A DNA stretch of 64,000 bases, taken from positions 186,813,741 through 186,877,740 of the forward strand of contig CM041465.1 in the NCBI GenBank assembly GCA_023213395.1, given 5' to 3'. The notes below the pieces were generated by a model. The model saw only the letters and a program-made list of their open reading frames with translations, had not been told where the DNA came from and searched no databases. Shown one piece after another: positions 24,054 through 35,459 of this stretch (the first letter of the stretch is position 1; the number at the start of each line of letters is the position of its first letter). Position numbers and translations under genes: made by a program. Source of the DNA: Cycas panzhihuaensis (taxonomy: Eukaryota > Cycadophyta).

Positions 24054-24821
24054 TTGGTCTGTTTTACCATCTTGAGTCCATTTTTACTGCCCATTCGAGC
24101 CTTTAGGGCTCCCAAAGGAAGTGCCTCCCTCATCCTGGACCTCATCGACGCCCTTTTTAGTGACCTTTGGGACCTTAAAGGGGCTCTTTTTGCCACTATT
24201 TCCTTCCTCTCCATCAGGTTGATCTCCTCATCCCCAAATAGCCTCCTTCTAGGGCTCTCTTATCCCCCACAGTCCCTATTTATAGCCTCCCAAGTACTTC
24301 ATAGTCCTGGTGCTACCTCTCACGCCCTTCTTTGTTTATCGCCTCCCGTCATCGCTTATCTTCTTCTACTATCCAACCGAGACCTTTGCCTCTTTACTAC
24401 AGCATTACTCATCTTCACTGACAGTGGAAGTCATGGTAACCCAAGCCCTCCTACCACTACGTGGATCCTCTGTGACCCCTCCAGATTTGATTACATATAT
24501 TCTAGGGTCTTCCTTCCCAAAGCCACCAATAATGAAGATAAGTACATAGCCATTATTAAAACCCTTATTGATGCACTTTGCTTCCACCACAAACCCATCA
24601 TCCTCCTTTATGACTCTCAGTTCATGGTGTCTCATCTCACCCAAGTCTACCAGGTACATTGCCCATGCATGAGAGCCCTCGCCTCGACCACTAGGTCCCT
24701 TTTATCTTGTTTCTCTTCTGTTGATATATGGCATATTCCCTGGGACCATAATGCTGAGGCAGACAACCTCATTCGTCTCATCCTTGAGCATAGCCTCCCT
24801 CTCCTCGGTGATCCCCCTTGA
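24054..24821 (+). CDS. Archaeal-type RNase H frame of Tat2
   Basis: A 255-residue frame without stops, the longest intact frame in the left half. Residues 118-245 are an RNase H of the RVT_3/archaeal type: LLIFTDSGSHGNPS with Asp123, then TNNEDKY (159-164), LLYDSQFMVS with Asp187, and HIPWDHNAEADNL with Asp237. RNase H degrades the RNA strand of RNA-DNA hybrids; Tat elements carry this second copy in addition to the ordinary one. The catalytic Glu of the usual N-N-E-A-E-Y motif is Lys163 here, so activity is doubtful. The first 110 residues are hydrophobic and Ser/Leu-rich with no known domain, so the true start may be internal. No RT accompanies it in Tat2. Confidence 0.8.
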   Translation: MVCFTILSPFLLPIRAFRAPKGSASLILDLIDALFSDLWDLKGALFATISFLSIRLISSSPNSLLLGLSYPPQSLFIASQVLHSPGATSHALLCLSPPVIAYLLLLSNRDLCLFTTALLIFTDSGSHGNPSPPTTTWILCDPSRFDYIYSRVFLPKATNNEDKYIAIIKTLIDALCFHHKPIILLYDSQFMVSHLTQVYQVHCPCMRALASTTRSLLSCFSSVDIWHIPWDHNAEADNLIRLILEHSLPLLGDPP

Positions 24822-25311
24822 GGAACCTATTTGGTCGCTTAGCCACCCAGGTTTTGGGTCATCCTATTCTCCCATCTTGTGATCTATTTGAATCTCTAAA
24901 AATTGGCCATTAATGAGGTTAAACTATAATGACCATTAGGTTTATTCTTTTTACCCTACCATTCGTACCACTCATGGTACAAAGTCCTTATTATTCTAGC
25001 TCTCCTATGTACATAACATCTTATTCATATCATCTGTTTGATCATGTTTGTAATTATCACCACTATTTATCTTGCGCTCATATGATGGGGGCATCCTCCT
25101 CATCTGTTTTCATTTCCAGTGGACTTTAGGGTGATGCATAGGTAGCCCCTATGTCATCTCTCTCTCTCATCTTCCTATCCACATGTCACGCCACGATACT
25201 TATCATCACCCTTAGTTTATACCATTGTTATGTTTGTTATATGTATATTGCTAATATTTTATTGCTAGCATTTGCCATCGCATTATGCTTCTGAGCAATG
25301 AGGCTCTGCTT
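24822..25311 (+). other. Tat2 3' untranslated region
   Basis: Pyrimidine-rich sequence between the RNase H frame and the purine tract. No coding domain or repeat array seen. Confidence 0.55.
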
Positions 25312-25323
25312 CCAAAGGGGCAG
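25312..25323 (+). promoter_or_regulatory. Polypurine tract of Tat2
   Basis: CCAAAGGGGCAG ends exactly at the first base of the 3' LTR (25324), the place of the plus-strand primer. Confidence 0.8.
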
Positions 25324-28300
25324 TGTTTCCTAGCTATCAAGAATGGACATGGGCAAGTTGACTCGGGTAAGTATAGGTATACTTCTATCCCTTACTTTTA
25401 TCAATTCTAGAAAAGGTAGATTGAAGTACTTCACCTATATTACATGATGATTGATTCACTGCACGACCACTATACATTTGCTACTTGACCATATTGTATC
25501 TCAACACTCTTCATCCTGTGAAGATCTAGGGATACATATCCCATGGCACTCAACAACCCCCCTCCATGTCTCCACAACACTCCCAAGTACCATTTGGCTC
25601 CCGTAGCATAATCACATCACCCGATGGTGCATCTTGACCCTTGGCACCCCACCTAGGCTTAATTATCATCCTGCATCCATTTGTTACCTTTTTGGGGAAC
25701 CTTTCACCACCATTACTTATCTGTTATGGCCTTCCTAAGCCCCACAACTCCCTCCTGCCACATGGACAGAGTATCATGCTTCTTTCGGCCTAAGTTTCCC
25801 CTCTTTTTAGATCTTTCGGGCTCCCCTTCCTTCATTTTTCCTATGGTTCTACCACACTGCACTAAACTTCACGATACCACTAAGTTTACTGTGGGGCAAC
25901 TGTCCACAATTATTTTATTAATTTGCCATGGCTAATTTCACATTTATTATAAAATTGCCATGTGGCAGTGACTTATTTCTTACCTAGGCTTAACCCTAAT
26001 CACTCAATTCAGCTAGGGTTAGGTTTAAAACCCCAAAAACACCCTCATTTCACCTCTCTCTCACTCATTTTTTCTACTACTTCCTCTAAAAATGCCCTGC
26101 AAACATGACCAAGCCTGCCACATTTACTTCTCAGCTAGCTGGTAGTCTCCTACAGCTCTAGACATGCGGTTACAGACCTGCAACATGGCCAGCTGAGAGG
26201 AGATCATACTCCAAATGCTCCATCAAGTTCCAACCACCATTCTCACTCCAGTTTTCTTCTTGCTTGTTACTCCATTGGGGTTTTTACCTACAAACCCCAT
26301 AGGGTTTGCTTCTCTACCCAATTTCATAGGTGGATCTACCTTAGATATACCTATAGTAAGCACCTCTAAGTCCATCATTTACTTTCCTTTCTTTAAGAAA
26401 TATGAGTATTATTTGCCAATACATTTTGCAGTAATTTTTCTATTCCCTTATATTGCAAACAGGAGGCAAACCCTCCTCTTCTTGCCTGTCTTCTCCTTCC
26501 CTTGGCTCCTTCATGGTTTCTTCAAGGAGGTAGTAAGGTAGAGGCATCTATAGAGAGTGAAAGGAGCTAAAGGCAGGGTCTTGCACCCAATGAGCCTTCT
26601 CCTTAAGGGCAGCCCTCTTCTCTCCTCATCTCTTCCTTCTTCAAACCTCCTTTGAGTCCTCAAAGAGTTGTTGTTTAAGGGAGATCATTACTGGCAGTAG
26701 CATAGGCAGTTTATTATTGTGCTTGCAACCAGCCCAGCAGATCCTACATAGGGGGGGTTTTATCCCCACTCCATATTCTCTTTTGTCACTTGGTTAAAAC
26801 CTTGTAGAACTTGCAAAAGTTGCATGTTACAGCTTTTGCAACTTTGGCAACATTTATAACATTGTTTACTATTTCTTTGCTTGCATTTCTAGAAGCTTAC
26901 TGCATTTGTCTCTCCTTTCATCCTAGTACTTGGGGGTAGCATGGAGCACCTCTGATTTGGAAGGTTAGCCATTTTGAGGCTAGCCGCCCTCCTTCCCTCT
27001 CTTTCCCCTTTTTTTCGCATTACATACTAGATAACATACAAGGAGCAAAGAGTGGTATTGGTGGTGAATATATTTCTTTTAACTAAGATAGTTGCATCCT
27101 ATCATTTCCTATATTATATATCCATCCTACATATATTTTGTGCCCCTTGGGAAAGGGAAAACCTTGTTTGGTTGTAAGTTTTTCTATTGTGTTTTGGAGA
27201 GAAAAGGGAATTCTGTTCTAGGTACATTCCCTTCTGTTCAATGGTTACTTTCTTTTTGCTTTCAAAGTTGTAAAGTAGAGTTGTAATCATCTTTATATTT
27301 CCATGCATTACATTTCCTTTTTTTTCCATTGATTTTAGGGGAAGGTAGGGAAGCCCTCTTCTTCACTGGCGCTCTTTCCATCATGCCACCCACAGTTGGA
27401 GAAGGACAAGGATTGCGAGCATAAAAAGAGTAGCACTACTTTGGCTACTGTATTTTGGGTATATCTCTCTTTTTCTAGCATTCCTCTAGTCACCCCATTC
27501 CCCTCATTTGAATGTTATTTAGTGAAAAAGGAAAGAAAAAAGATTAGTTTAGATCTCTTTCACTTCATTTGCTTGTTTTTTTTTTTTCAAAGTATACATA
27601 GTGGAAATCTATGCATTTACATGCATACACCTCCCATTTTGTTGCATTGTCACCTAATAACTTTGCATTCTTTGCATAAGCTTTGTGTCATGTAGCAATT
27701 CCTTTTGATCTTCTTTTCTCACATTTAAAAGACAAGGAGAGTGAGGTTGTATGCATAGGTAAATAAGAGAGAGAGTTTTATATGACCTTCTTGCCTTGAA
27801 AAGTAATCTCTATAAATATAAGGACACAACATTGCTATATACATCGCCCCTTCACCTTACACTAAACAAAAACAAATGAAAAGATGACCCCTTTCGTTGA
27901 TTTACCACTCCTAAGATCCTCCTAGGTTTGGCACCTTGGGGGCACCCCGTCTCAAGGTTATTTGCTTTACATTCTCTACTTCTCTCAATTAGACTCTCCT
28001 AGTTTGGCCTTTAGGTCAGTATCTAACCTGTGGAGCCAACCATCCCTTTGACCCTTCATGTCCCGAGCCACCTCAAACTCATGTGTATGGGTTCTTCCTT
28101 CTTCTCCTACTAAAGGTCATTCCTCTCATACCCCTATCATGTAAGGAGCCTTTCCCTCACCCTTTTTCCTCTCTCCTTCGACCATCCAAGGATGGGAGGG
28201 CCTCTTTTGAGGTTACTCGGGAAACTGAGGAGATCCCTCATCCATCTACCACTTTAAATCGAGGAAGAGTTGCCTCAAAGGAATTGGTGCACTATTTGCA

Positions 28301-28448
28301 AGTCCCGAACATGTGTTTCGATGCATGGATGCCCTTTCTGGGTGATTTCTTTCACTTGCTACCATAGGTCCCTAGCCATCAAAATCTTTGATCGTTTGTC
28401 TTAATCTCATCCAAGTTTAGTTACCCCCCTCCTAGTGGTGTGATTCTA
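25324..28448 (+). repeat. 3' LTR of Tat2
   Basis: 3125 bp, starting TGTTTCCTAGCTATC and ending GTGTGATTCTA just before the duplication GATAG. It aligns along its length with 13429-16590, with many transitions and small indels; the C run and the longer AG run of the 5' copy are shortened here. Confidence 0.88.
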
Positions 28449-29283
28449 GATAGTTTATACTCATTCTAGAGTGAGATGGTTTAGGAAGGAAGAAGATAAC
28501 AAGAAAGAATAAAAGCTAGAAAATAAACAAAAGACAAAAGGGAGTAGGTGAATGGTTTACTTATTCTATTTTTATAAATTTAAAACCATCTGAAATAATT
28601 GATAAGAGGTTTATAAAAATAGAAGATGGAATAATATGAATCTCCTAAAATAAAACCTATATAACTCACATCATACTCCTAACATAGATTATATAAATAT
28701 ATAATGAAATCTATATTTACATAATGTACCATAAAGAAAATAAGTTCTTTATTAAATAAAAAAGTTAATCTCACTTAACAAACAACCATCATCTAAGTAT
28801 ATTGGATTCCTCTTTGGCTCCTTCTAAGGATAAGAAGCTTTAAGAGACTTTCCCCCTGCTAAGATCTTCCACAGCTCAAGATTTCCACATGGGTCTATCC
28901 CTTTCAAATACTTCATTTGAATCTTCCACTTATTATCCTAGTCTTTGAACTACTCAAATCTAAATCTTTCCAAACCAATAGTTTATATTTGTTAGAGAGT
29001 AGTAGTTTATACTCATTCTAGAGTGAGAGTTTATGCTTGTTCTGGAGTGATAGTTTATACTCATTTCGGAGTGAGATACCCCTAACTAAAAAGATGAAAG
29101 TAAATAGAAATGATCATCTAGGATATAGGAAACAAGAGCATCAGCTTGAAGGTTAAGGAAGAGATGTATGTACTAAATGATAACTAAAGCAAAAAGGGAT
29201 AACAATGATAAAGGCTAATGATGAAGGAGAAGGAATCGTGAAGAATGAACCTAATGCATCCCAACCAACTAATATACTACAAC
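28449..29283 (-). other. Tat1 internal spacer with dispersed 25 bp motif
   Basis: Resumption of Tat1 after Tat2. Non-coding and AT-rich. The motif TAGTTTATACTCATTCTAGA with GTGAG occurs at 28452 and again as a small cluster at about 28979-29080; a degraded copy lies near 30538. It resembles the unit of the array at 10360-10615. Confidence 0.55.
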
Positions 29284-29520
29284 CTAAGAGTTGACATATA
29301 TAGTAATAGGTCTAAAATAAAAGTGAGATACATCAGATAAGACTCCTATAATAGTAAGATGCTCGGCTTCATTATTAGTTTCCCTAGGTATAAAAAGTCC
29401 CATGAAAAAGAGGGGACTTCTTGATTGGTCAAAAATCACCCAAGTAGAAGCAGATAGTCTTGGGTTTTCCCTACTACCTCCATTGGTGAATATACTCAAT
29501 CCCATGGGAATAATAGGATC
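29284..29520 (-). pseudogene. Archaeal-type RNase H fragment of Tat1
   Basis: The minus strand encodes MGLSIFTNGGSRENPRLSAS, TWVIFDQSRSPLFFMGLFIP and RETNNEAEHLTIIGVLSDVS. This is the N-terminal half of the same RNase H type as in Tat2, with the N-N-E-A-E motif kept but the first catalytic Asp replaced by Asn (FTNGGS instead of FTDGGS). The frame stops at 29284, so the C-terminal half with the last two catalytic Asp residues is lost or frameshifted. It lies downstream of integrase and before the 3' region, the position used by some Tat elements for their second RNase H. Short and mutated, so not functional. Confidence 0.75.
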
Positions 29521-30559
29521 AAAATTTAGAGATGGTGTAATTAATAGAAGGAAGTATAGGAATCAATCGATAAGGAGATGGTAATAAATGAAATTAATTT
29601 TGATTGTGGTAAAGAGAAAAAAGAAACATAATTGGAATAATTATGATCAATACTAACAATGGTGTCAAGCAGGGTTCTATCATAACTAAGATTACGGTGG
29701 ACCCAAGCAGCTAGATCTAAAAACCCTAAATTACTCATCCAAATGAACCCAACCTATAAATAAATAGGTAGGGACAAAGTCGTTATATGACTTACCCTAG
29801 ATTACAAGAGAATGACAATAATATACTTTCTTTTTCACTTTCTTCTCTTTCCCTTTTTTTACTTTTATTTTTCTTTTCTTTTGTTTTGATTCCACTTTTT
29901 TTGTTTTCAGTATTACTTCTTTCCCCTTTTTTATGAGAAGGGAATTATGATTATCTAACTATGAAATTCTTTCACTTAATAGAGTAAGGATTTATCCTTT
30001 TTAATAGAATCTAGAATAAAAGAAAAAGACCAATCTCCTTAGGGATTGAACCACGAGAAAAGAGGAGATCAAAATCACGATGTCTCCAAACATAAAGGGA
30101 AGGCAGTAGAATGAGTATCCACTCCAAAAGATCAATAGAGAGAACCAAGGATAATGAAAATAATCAAGGATAATAGGTAATATATGACCAAAAAGGAATC
30201 CTCTAGGTAGAGTACTATCAAATGGAAATATGGTCTCAACTAATAACTAAATACTTGAAGCTGATACAAGTTTTTCTTTTTCCTAGATGAAAATAAAATA
30301 AGGTTGGGGGCCCAAGTTCTCCTTTGAGTACGGAACTCAAAAGATAATAAGATCCAAATATGATAATAGAGTGCTTACAATCAACAAAAATGCTAGAAGG
30401 AGCAAATGACTTATACAATCATGAGTAAGATCTCTTGTAAAAGCACAACAATGCTCAGTAAAAAGTAAGAAAATATTAGAAAGAAGCGGAGTTTGCCTAT
30501 AATTTTAGCTCATTGGGTAAAGGAAAAATTTTAAAGCCATAGTTTATTCTCATTGTGGA
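29521..30559 (-). other. Tat1 region between integrase and archaeal-type RNase H
   Basis: Minus-strand fragments such as MSNLGFLDLAAWVHRNLSYD (29738-29541) may be the N-terminal linker of the RNase H frame. The rest, with a T-rich tract at about 29840-29930, shows no domain. Confidence 0.4.
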
Positions 30560-31640
30560 GGGTATGAATGGATGCTACTAGGCATAAAACTTTCTTAAAT
30601 ATTGAGAATTGATTGGCCTTTTAAATTATAATCCTTCTAATGTTAAAATTTGATAAGCTCCATTAGTTAAATCTTCAATTACTAAAAAGGGGCTTATCCA
30701 TTTGGGAGAAAATTTATGTTGCTCATCATATAAATATTCTAACTTTAAAACTTTAGCACTGCCATTGAACCTCCTGGGTCTAAGATGCCTATCATATGTA
30801 GCTTAGACCCTAGCCTTGGATGCCATATTATTTTGCAAGGCTTATAAATGAATCTCATCTAATTTCTCAAGTTCTAAGAGACGTGCTTCTCTTTGGAACT
30901 TCTCATCAGTAAACTCCTTTAATGAGACATGCAAGGAAGGAATTTTGACCTCTATAGAAGGACAACTTCAACACTATAAACGAGGAAAAATAGTGTCATA
31001 CCCATGGCATTCTTAAAGGTCCTATAGGCGTATAATGCCAAAAATAATTGAGAGTGCCAATCCTTATGAGAGGTAGCAACTGTCTTAGCTAGAATCTTGG
31101 CTAAGATATTATGAAAAGCTTCCACCTAACCATTTTCCTGAGGATGATAAGGGGTAGATAACCTTTGAGTGATATGAAACTTATTATACAATTCACTGAC
31201 ATAGGGATTATAAAATAAATTCCTATTATCAGTAATAATAATATCTAAAAACCCTAAATCTACAAATGATATATTGAAATATGAATATGGCAATAACTTT
31301 TTTAAGAGCAGAGACCAATGGGATAACTTCACTCCACTTTGTAAAATATTTAGTTGCAGTTAGGATAAATTTATACCCATTAAATAATGTTAGAAAATTT
31401 AACTAATGAGATCAAGGCCCCATTAGAAAAAAGACTAAGGTGAAATAATTGACTTCATTTCTTATGCGGGTTTATGTATTAAAGTTGCATAGGATTGACA
31501 TTTCTAGAATTTTTGAATGTAAGAGTAGGCGTCTTTAAGCAAAGTAGGCCAATAATAGCCCATACAGAGAATGCATTAGGCTATCGATCGACCACCAAAA
31601 TGCCCACCCCAAGTTCCTTCATAGGATTTTGTTAAATCAA
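30560..31640 (-). pseudogene. Tat1 integrase
   Basis: Minus strand, read leftward. An H2C2-type region near 31590-31440 gives CMGYYWPTLLKDAYSYIQKF and ATLIHKPA. The core follows: WGLDLIS with the first Asp, FILTATKYFTKWSEVIPLV, GFLDIIITDNRNLF with the second Asp, LSTPYHPQENG and the downstream VEAFHNILAKILAKTVATS with the Glu. A C-terminal region of Tat type (PSLHVSLKEFTDEKFQREAR, MASKARV) extends to about 30700. All three catalytic acidic residues can be read, but several frame changes and stops separate the blocks. Integrase inserts element cDNA into the genome. Confidence 0.8.
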
Positions 31641-32034
31641 CTAACAATTTATTAGGTGAGAGGTGCCTTAGTAGGATTCCATCAAAAGAATGCTTATAAA
31701 GTATGTCATCAAGCAAAAGGTATTACCTAGTAGTAGCTTGGACTCATCTTCTCTTCTTCGAAGTAGCAAGAGAAAGGAAAGATTGATTGTGAAGATATAA
31801 TATGATCTCTCCATTGTGAAGATATAATATGATCTCTCCATACCATAGATCATCAAAAGAGATGCCCTAGATATGGAGAATATGTTCATCTGGGAGGGAA
31901 TCATCAACAGATTAACTAGCGATATTAGGGAGAGGAACATCAACCATAACCTTTGGGATGACCATGCTTTTCTTAGATTTCCTATTAACCACTTATAAAT
32001 TAAACTCTTGAAGTAACAAGGACCACTTACCTAA
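31641..32034 (-). other. Tat1 RNase H-integrase connection with short duplication
   Basis: Minus-strand linker between RNase H and integrase, with stops. A 30 bp unit containing TGTGAAGATATAATATGATC is repeated in tandem at about 31790-31840. Confidence 0.5.
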
Positions 32035-32373
32035 TTAACTAGTAAGGTTAGACTTAGTAAGCAAATATCTTATACGATCTGATTGAACAATGAAGTGGAC
32101 CCTATTCACAAGGAGGTAGTGGTGCAACTTCTTAGTAGTAAAAATTAAGGTAAGACACTCTTTTTCAGTGAAAGAATAGTAAAATTCAACAGCCATAAGG
32201 GTCCTACTAATGAAATAAATAACTCGTTCTTTATCAAAGTCATCCTCTTGTGCTAACATTCCCATTAATGATTCCCCTATAGCTAAAGTATATAAAATAA
32301 ATGGTTTGTTAAACCTTGGTAGAGCAAGAACTAGAGCTAAAACTAAGTCTTGCTTCAACTTATCGAAGGACAC
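32035..32373 (-). pseudogene. Tat1 ordinary RNase H domain
   Basis: An open minus-strand frame encodes PRFNKPFILYTLAIGESLMG, MLAQEDDFDKERVIYFISRT, the FYYSFTEKECLTLIFTTKKL block and HHYLLVNRVHFIVQSDRIRY. This is the RNase H domain that follows RT in Ty3/gypsy polyproteins; it removes element RNA during cDNA synthesis. The usual catalytic Asp of the LY-x-D or LY-x-A segment is replaced (LYTLAIGES), and EKECLTL keeps the Glu. The frame is in a different register from the RT blocks, so the polyprotein is broken. Confidence 0.78.
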
Positions 32374-32483
32374 TTAAACTTGAGGATTCCATCTCAACTC
32401 AACATCTTTCTTTAAAATATTGGTAATAAGCTTAGCATCTAAGGTGATATTAGCAATAAAATGTCTTAAAAAACCAAGTCTAC

Positions 32484-33160
32484 CTAGAAAAAACTTAATT
32501 TGCTTTTAACTCTTAGGGGAGGTATTTCAACAATTGCTTTGATCTTATCGAGATCAATTTTAATCCCATCTTCAGAAATGATGTTTCCTAATATCTTTTC
32601 TAACGTAATATCAAAAACACACTCGAAAGGGTTAAGCCACAAGTGAAACTTCTTACACTTTTTGAAAATCATTCTAAGGTCACATCAATGATCACATCTT
32701 CTAAGTGAGAGGGCATGCATATCAGCTAAATATATAACAATGATATCACCAATCAAATCATAGAAAATATGCACTATAACTCTTTGATATGTCGCACTAG
32801 CATTCTTCAACCCAAATGGTATGACTTTATGAATAAAGGTGTCATAAGGAGTGGTGAAAGTAGTCTTGTGGTAGTTGCGAGGTATGATAGTGATCTGATT
32901 ATACTCTAAAAAATCATCCATAAGGGACATTACCTCAAAACTGATCATCTAGTCCTAAATCTGGTCAAGGAAAAGAAGAGAAAAATTATCCTTGGGACAT
33001 GCATCATTGATATCATGAAAGTCAATATAAATTTGAATTGAACTATTCTTTTTTGCTATAAGAACTATGTTAGAAACCCATCGAGAATAATCAACACTCT
33101 CAATGAATCCAACTCCTAATAGCTTCTCCACTTCTTGTTTAATGGTAAGGGAGAGGCATG
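32484..33160 (-). pseudogene. Tat1 reverse transcriptase
   Basis: Minus strand, read leftward from about 33130: SSIQIYIDFHDINDACPKDN (the R-V-C-V-D-F-R-D-L-N type block), MSLMDDFLEYNQITIIPRNY, TTFTTPYDTFIHKVIPFGLK, NASATYQRVI and GDIIVIYLADM. The catalytic YVDD of gypsy RT is here YLAD, so the first Asp of the pair is lost. A second frame (32672-32484) continues with MNPFEC-like and ILGNIISEDGIKIDLDKIKA. RT copies the element RNA. The active-site change and the frame breaks make it inactive. Confidence 0.85.
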
Positions 33161-34479
33161 GATGGATAGGGCATTATTTTTGCTACTTAGGTTTTATGCC
33201 AAGAATTATTATAATGTTATGTTCAATAACTTAGGAGTTAAATCCATGCATATCTTTATAGTCCTATATAAAAATTATGCAAAACTCATAAAAGAGATCC
33301 TTAAACTGAGTGATCTCTTCGGAAGTACAACTAGCTCGCAACTTAATAATCCTATGAACATCTTATATCTCTAAGTCTACATCAATGGTTTATTCTCTAA
33401 GCATCAAATTTCCTTCCTTAAAATAAGGAGAGGTAGGCTCTATTAAAAAAAAAAGATTCCTAAGGTCGAGAATGATTAACTATAACTTTTGAAAAATCTA
33501 ACTTATAGTGTCTATCAAGGAAACTAGGAGATGAACCTACTAGATGATCGATAATCACCTCATCATTTTCAGAATGGTCCAAGTGGAAGAGATTGATGAG
33601 GAGAAGATTTTTAGGTTGGAATATAGATAAAGAGGGAGACACATGAAAGGTAAAAGAGGATCAACCAAAGAGTTTGGATAAGTGGGAACAAACTTAATGA
33701 TTGAAGAAATATAAGAAAAGAAAATGGGTCTACTAACAAACTCCTAAACTAAAGTAAACATTTAGTTAAATTCTTGATGATTCACATCACACTCTTGAGT
33801 AGAAAAATATATCAGGATGAGAGAAGATGGGGAAAGATCTAGGTGAGGATGGGAAAGTAAAGAAATAATAGAGATTAAGTTAACTTCTCATACTCTAGCA
33901 GAACTATTGTAGTTATTTTGATATATATCAAGTGAATAAATAGCTTTACCCCTTGATTCTGATTATGGGTATCAATGCAATAATATCTTCTTCTCATGTA
34001 TATTCAACCATATCTTAAAGAAAGAAGAATGAAATAAAGACAAGGGAGCATCAACACATGAATCATATATAACTGAAATCGAAGAAATAGTCATTGAAAG
34101 ACTAGTAACATGAGGAACCATTAAATTTATCCCTGAGGGAAAGTACAAAACCTATGAGAAATGAGCATGAATAGGAGGGAAAGCATTTGTTCCAATAAGC
34201 CTAACCAAAGGTGGACCTTCATAAGATATAATAGAATGAGAAGCTATTTCTTCATGAGAAATAGAAGAAGAAGAAGAAACTGAAGACCAATTAGTTGAGT
34301 TTGAAGGAATAGGAATAAATGGGAAGCCTGCTGATAAAGGAACAATCTCAACTAAATCCACATCCTTTACTTCTAGGTGAGTAGAAGGGACTTTAATAAC
34401 AAAGTATTGACCTAAACTAAGTGATTAAAAAAAGTACTCTAAAGAGTTTGAGGATTCACCAAGTTCTAAAAAAGTTTCA
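33161..34479 (-). other. Tat1 protease-RT linker
   Basis: About 1.3 kb of AT-rich minus-strand sequence with scattered open fragments (33642-33460, 34361-34152, the latter Ser- and Pro-rich). By position it is the variable polyprotein stretch between protease and RT. No domain recognised. Confidence 0.5.
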
Positions 34480-34880
34480 ATAAGAGGAACTGATTATTTA
34501 ATGGGTTTCAATGTTTTCTTAACAATTTTCAATTGTCCCTCATGGATGAACCTAAGTTCACTAAAGAGGGAAGAACAAATTGCTAAAATTTGGGTAATCC
34601 ATGGTCTACCCAAATAATATTATACTATATATACAGGTTGATAATGGTAAGCTCAATAAGAAATATCTTTTCTTCTAGCATGAGAGGAAGAGTGACTTGA
34701 CCTAAGGGAACTTTTTAATTCTTATTATACCCTTGGAAAATACATTCACGTGGATCAAAAATAGAGATCTCTAAATCCTCAATAAGATGATGAGGGATTG
34801 CGTTAATAGATGATCCCTTGTTAATAATAATTCACTTAATATTGAAATTATCTTTTATAATCTTGATGTAAAATGGAGGT
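34480..34880 (-). pseudogene. Tat1 aspartic protease
   Basis: Minus strand reads FYIKIIKDNFNIK, then IIINKGSSINAIPHHLIEDL, GQVTLPLMLEEKIFLIELTI and, after a frame change, YLGRPWITQILAICSSLFSE with LRFIHEGQLKIVKKTLKP. The layout is the same as in Tat2 (active site, then the Y-N-x-x-x-G-R-P-W block). The active-site D-x-G-S is N-K-G-S here, so the catalytic Asp has become Asn. Stops and a frameshift add to the damage. Confidence 0.75.
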
Positions 34881-35459
34881 ATATCATTCAACATAGGTGA
34901 AGAATGACTAAACAAGGTAGTTGGATCAAAAGAAAGCATGGAGGTAGGTGAAGAAACTATCACAAGAACTCTTAATGCATCAAACAAGAATTGGCATTGC
35001 TTGAGGTAACACTTCAACAAATTAATAATCTATATGCCTACTAAAATGGTCTTTAATTCTTCTACCAAGGAGAAAGATCCATCCTTTATATTGGAGGGAA
35101 TATACCTAAACCTAATAGGACAAGAGGGTACTAGAGGTAAAGAGTCAGGATTCCTCACCATCAAATCATTAGATGATTTTGATAGGCATGCACTATTTGT
35201 GGTCTCTACCATATTTATAGTTATCTTAGTATCCCTACCTTTAGGAGGTAGGTGAGATTAGTTGTTAGTTCTTTTTGTTGGAGCATTCAGAGAAGTGGTA
35301 GTTTTTTTTAATGAATTAGAACCTAAAGGTTCACCTTCATCATCTTGGACTACCTTTTCCTTTCCTTTATTATCTTTACTTATTTTTTTATTATGTTGAG
35401 GAAACGGATCTTTATAGATCATTTGGTCTTGAGGTGACTTAGAATAACAGTTTAGTTGA
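34881..35459 (-). other. Tat1 gag-protease linker
   Basis: Polar, Ser/Pro-rich minus-strand fragments with stops between the knuckle at about 35500 and the protease; no recognised domain. Confidence 0.45.

Larger units (their letters stand above)
13429..28448 (+). mobile_element. Tat-type Ty3/gypsy retrotransposon 'Tat2', non-autonomous, nested in Tat1
   Basis: Plus-strand element of 15020 bp with direct LTRs 13429-16590 and 25324-28448, and a perfect 5 bp target duplication GATAG at 13424-13428 and 28449-28453. The internal region has gag (about 17900-18420), protease (about 19200-19790), an antisense PMD frame (about 21100-23090), an archaeal-type RNase H frame (24054-24821) and a purine tract before the 3' LTR. 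I could not find RT, the ordinary RNase H or integrase in any frame, so it would depend on enzymes in trans. By eye the first 210 or so aligned LTR bases differ at about 30 positions, nearly all transitions, so it is old. Confidence 0.88.
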
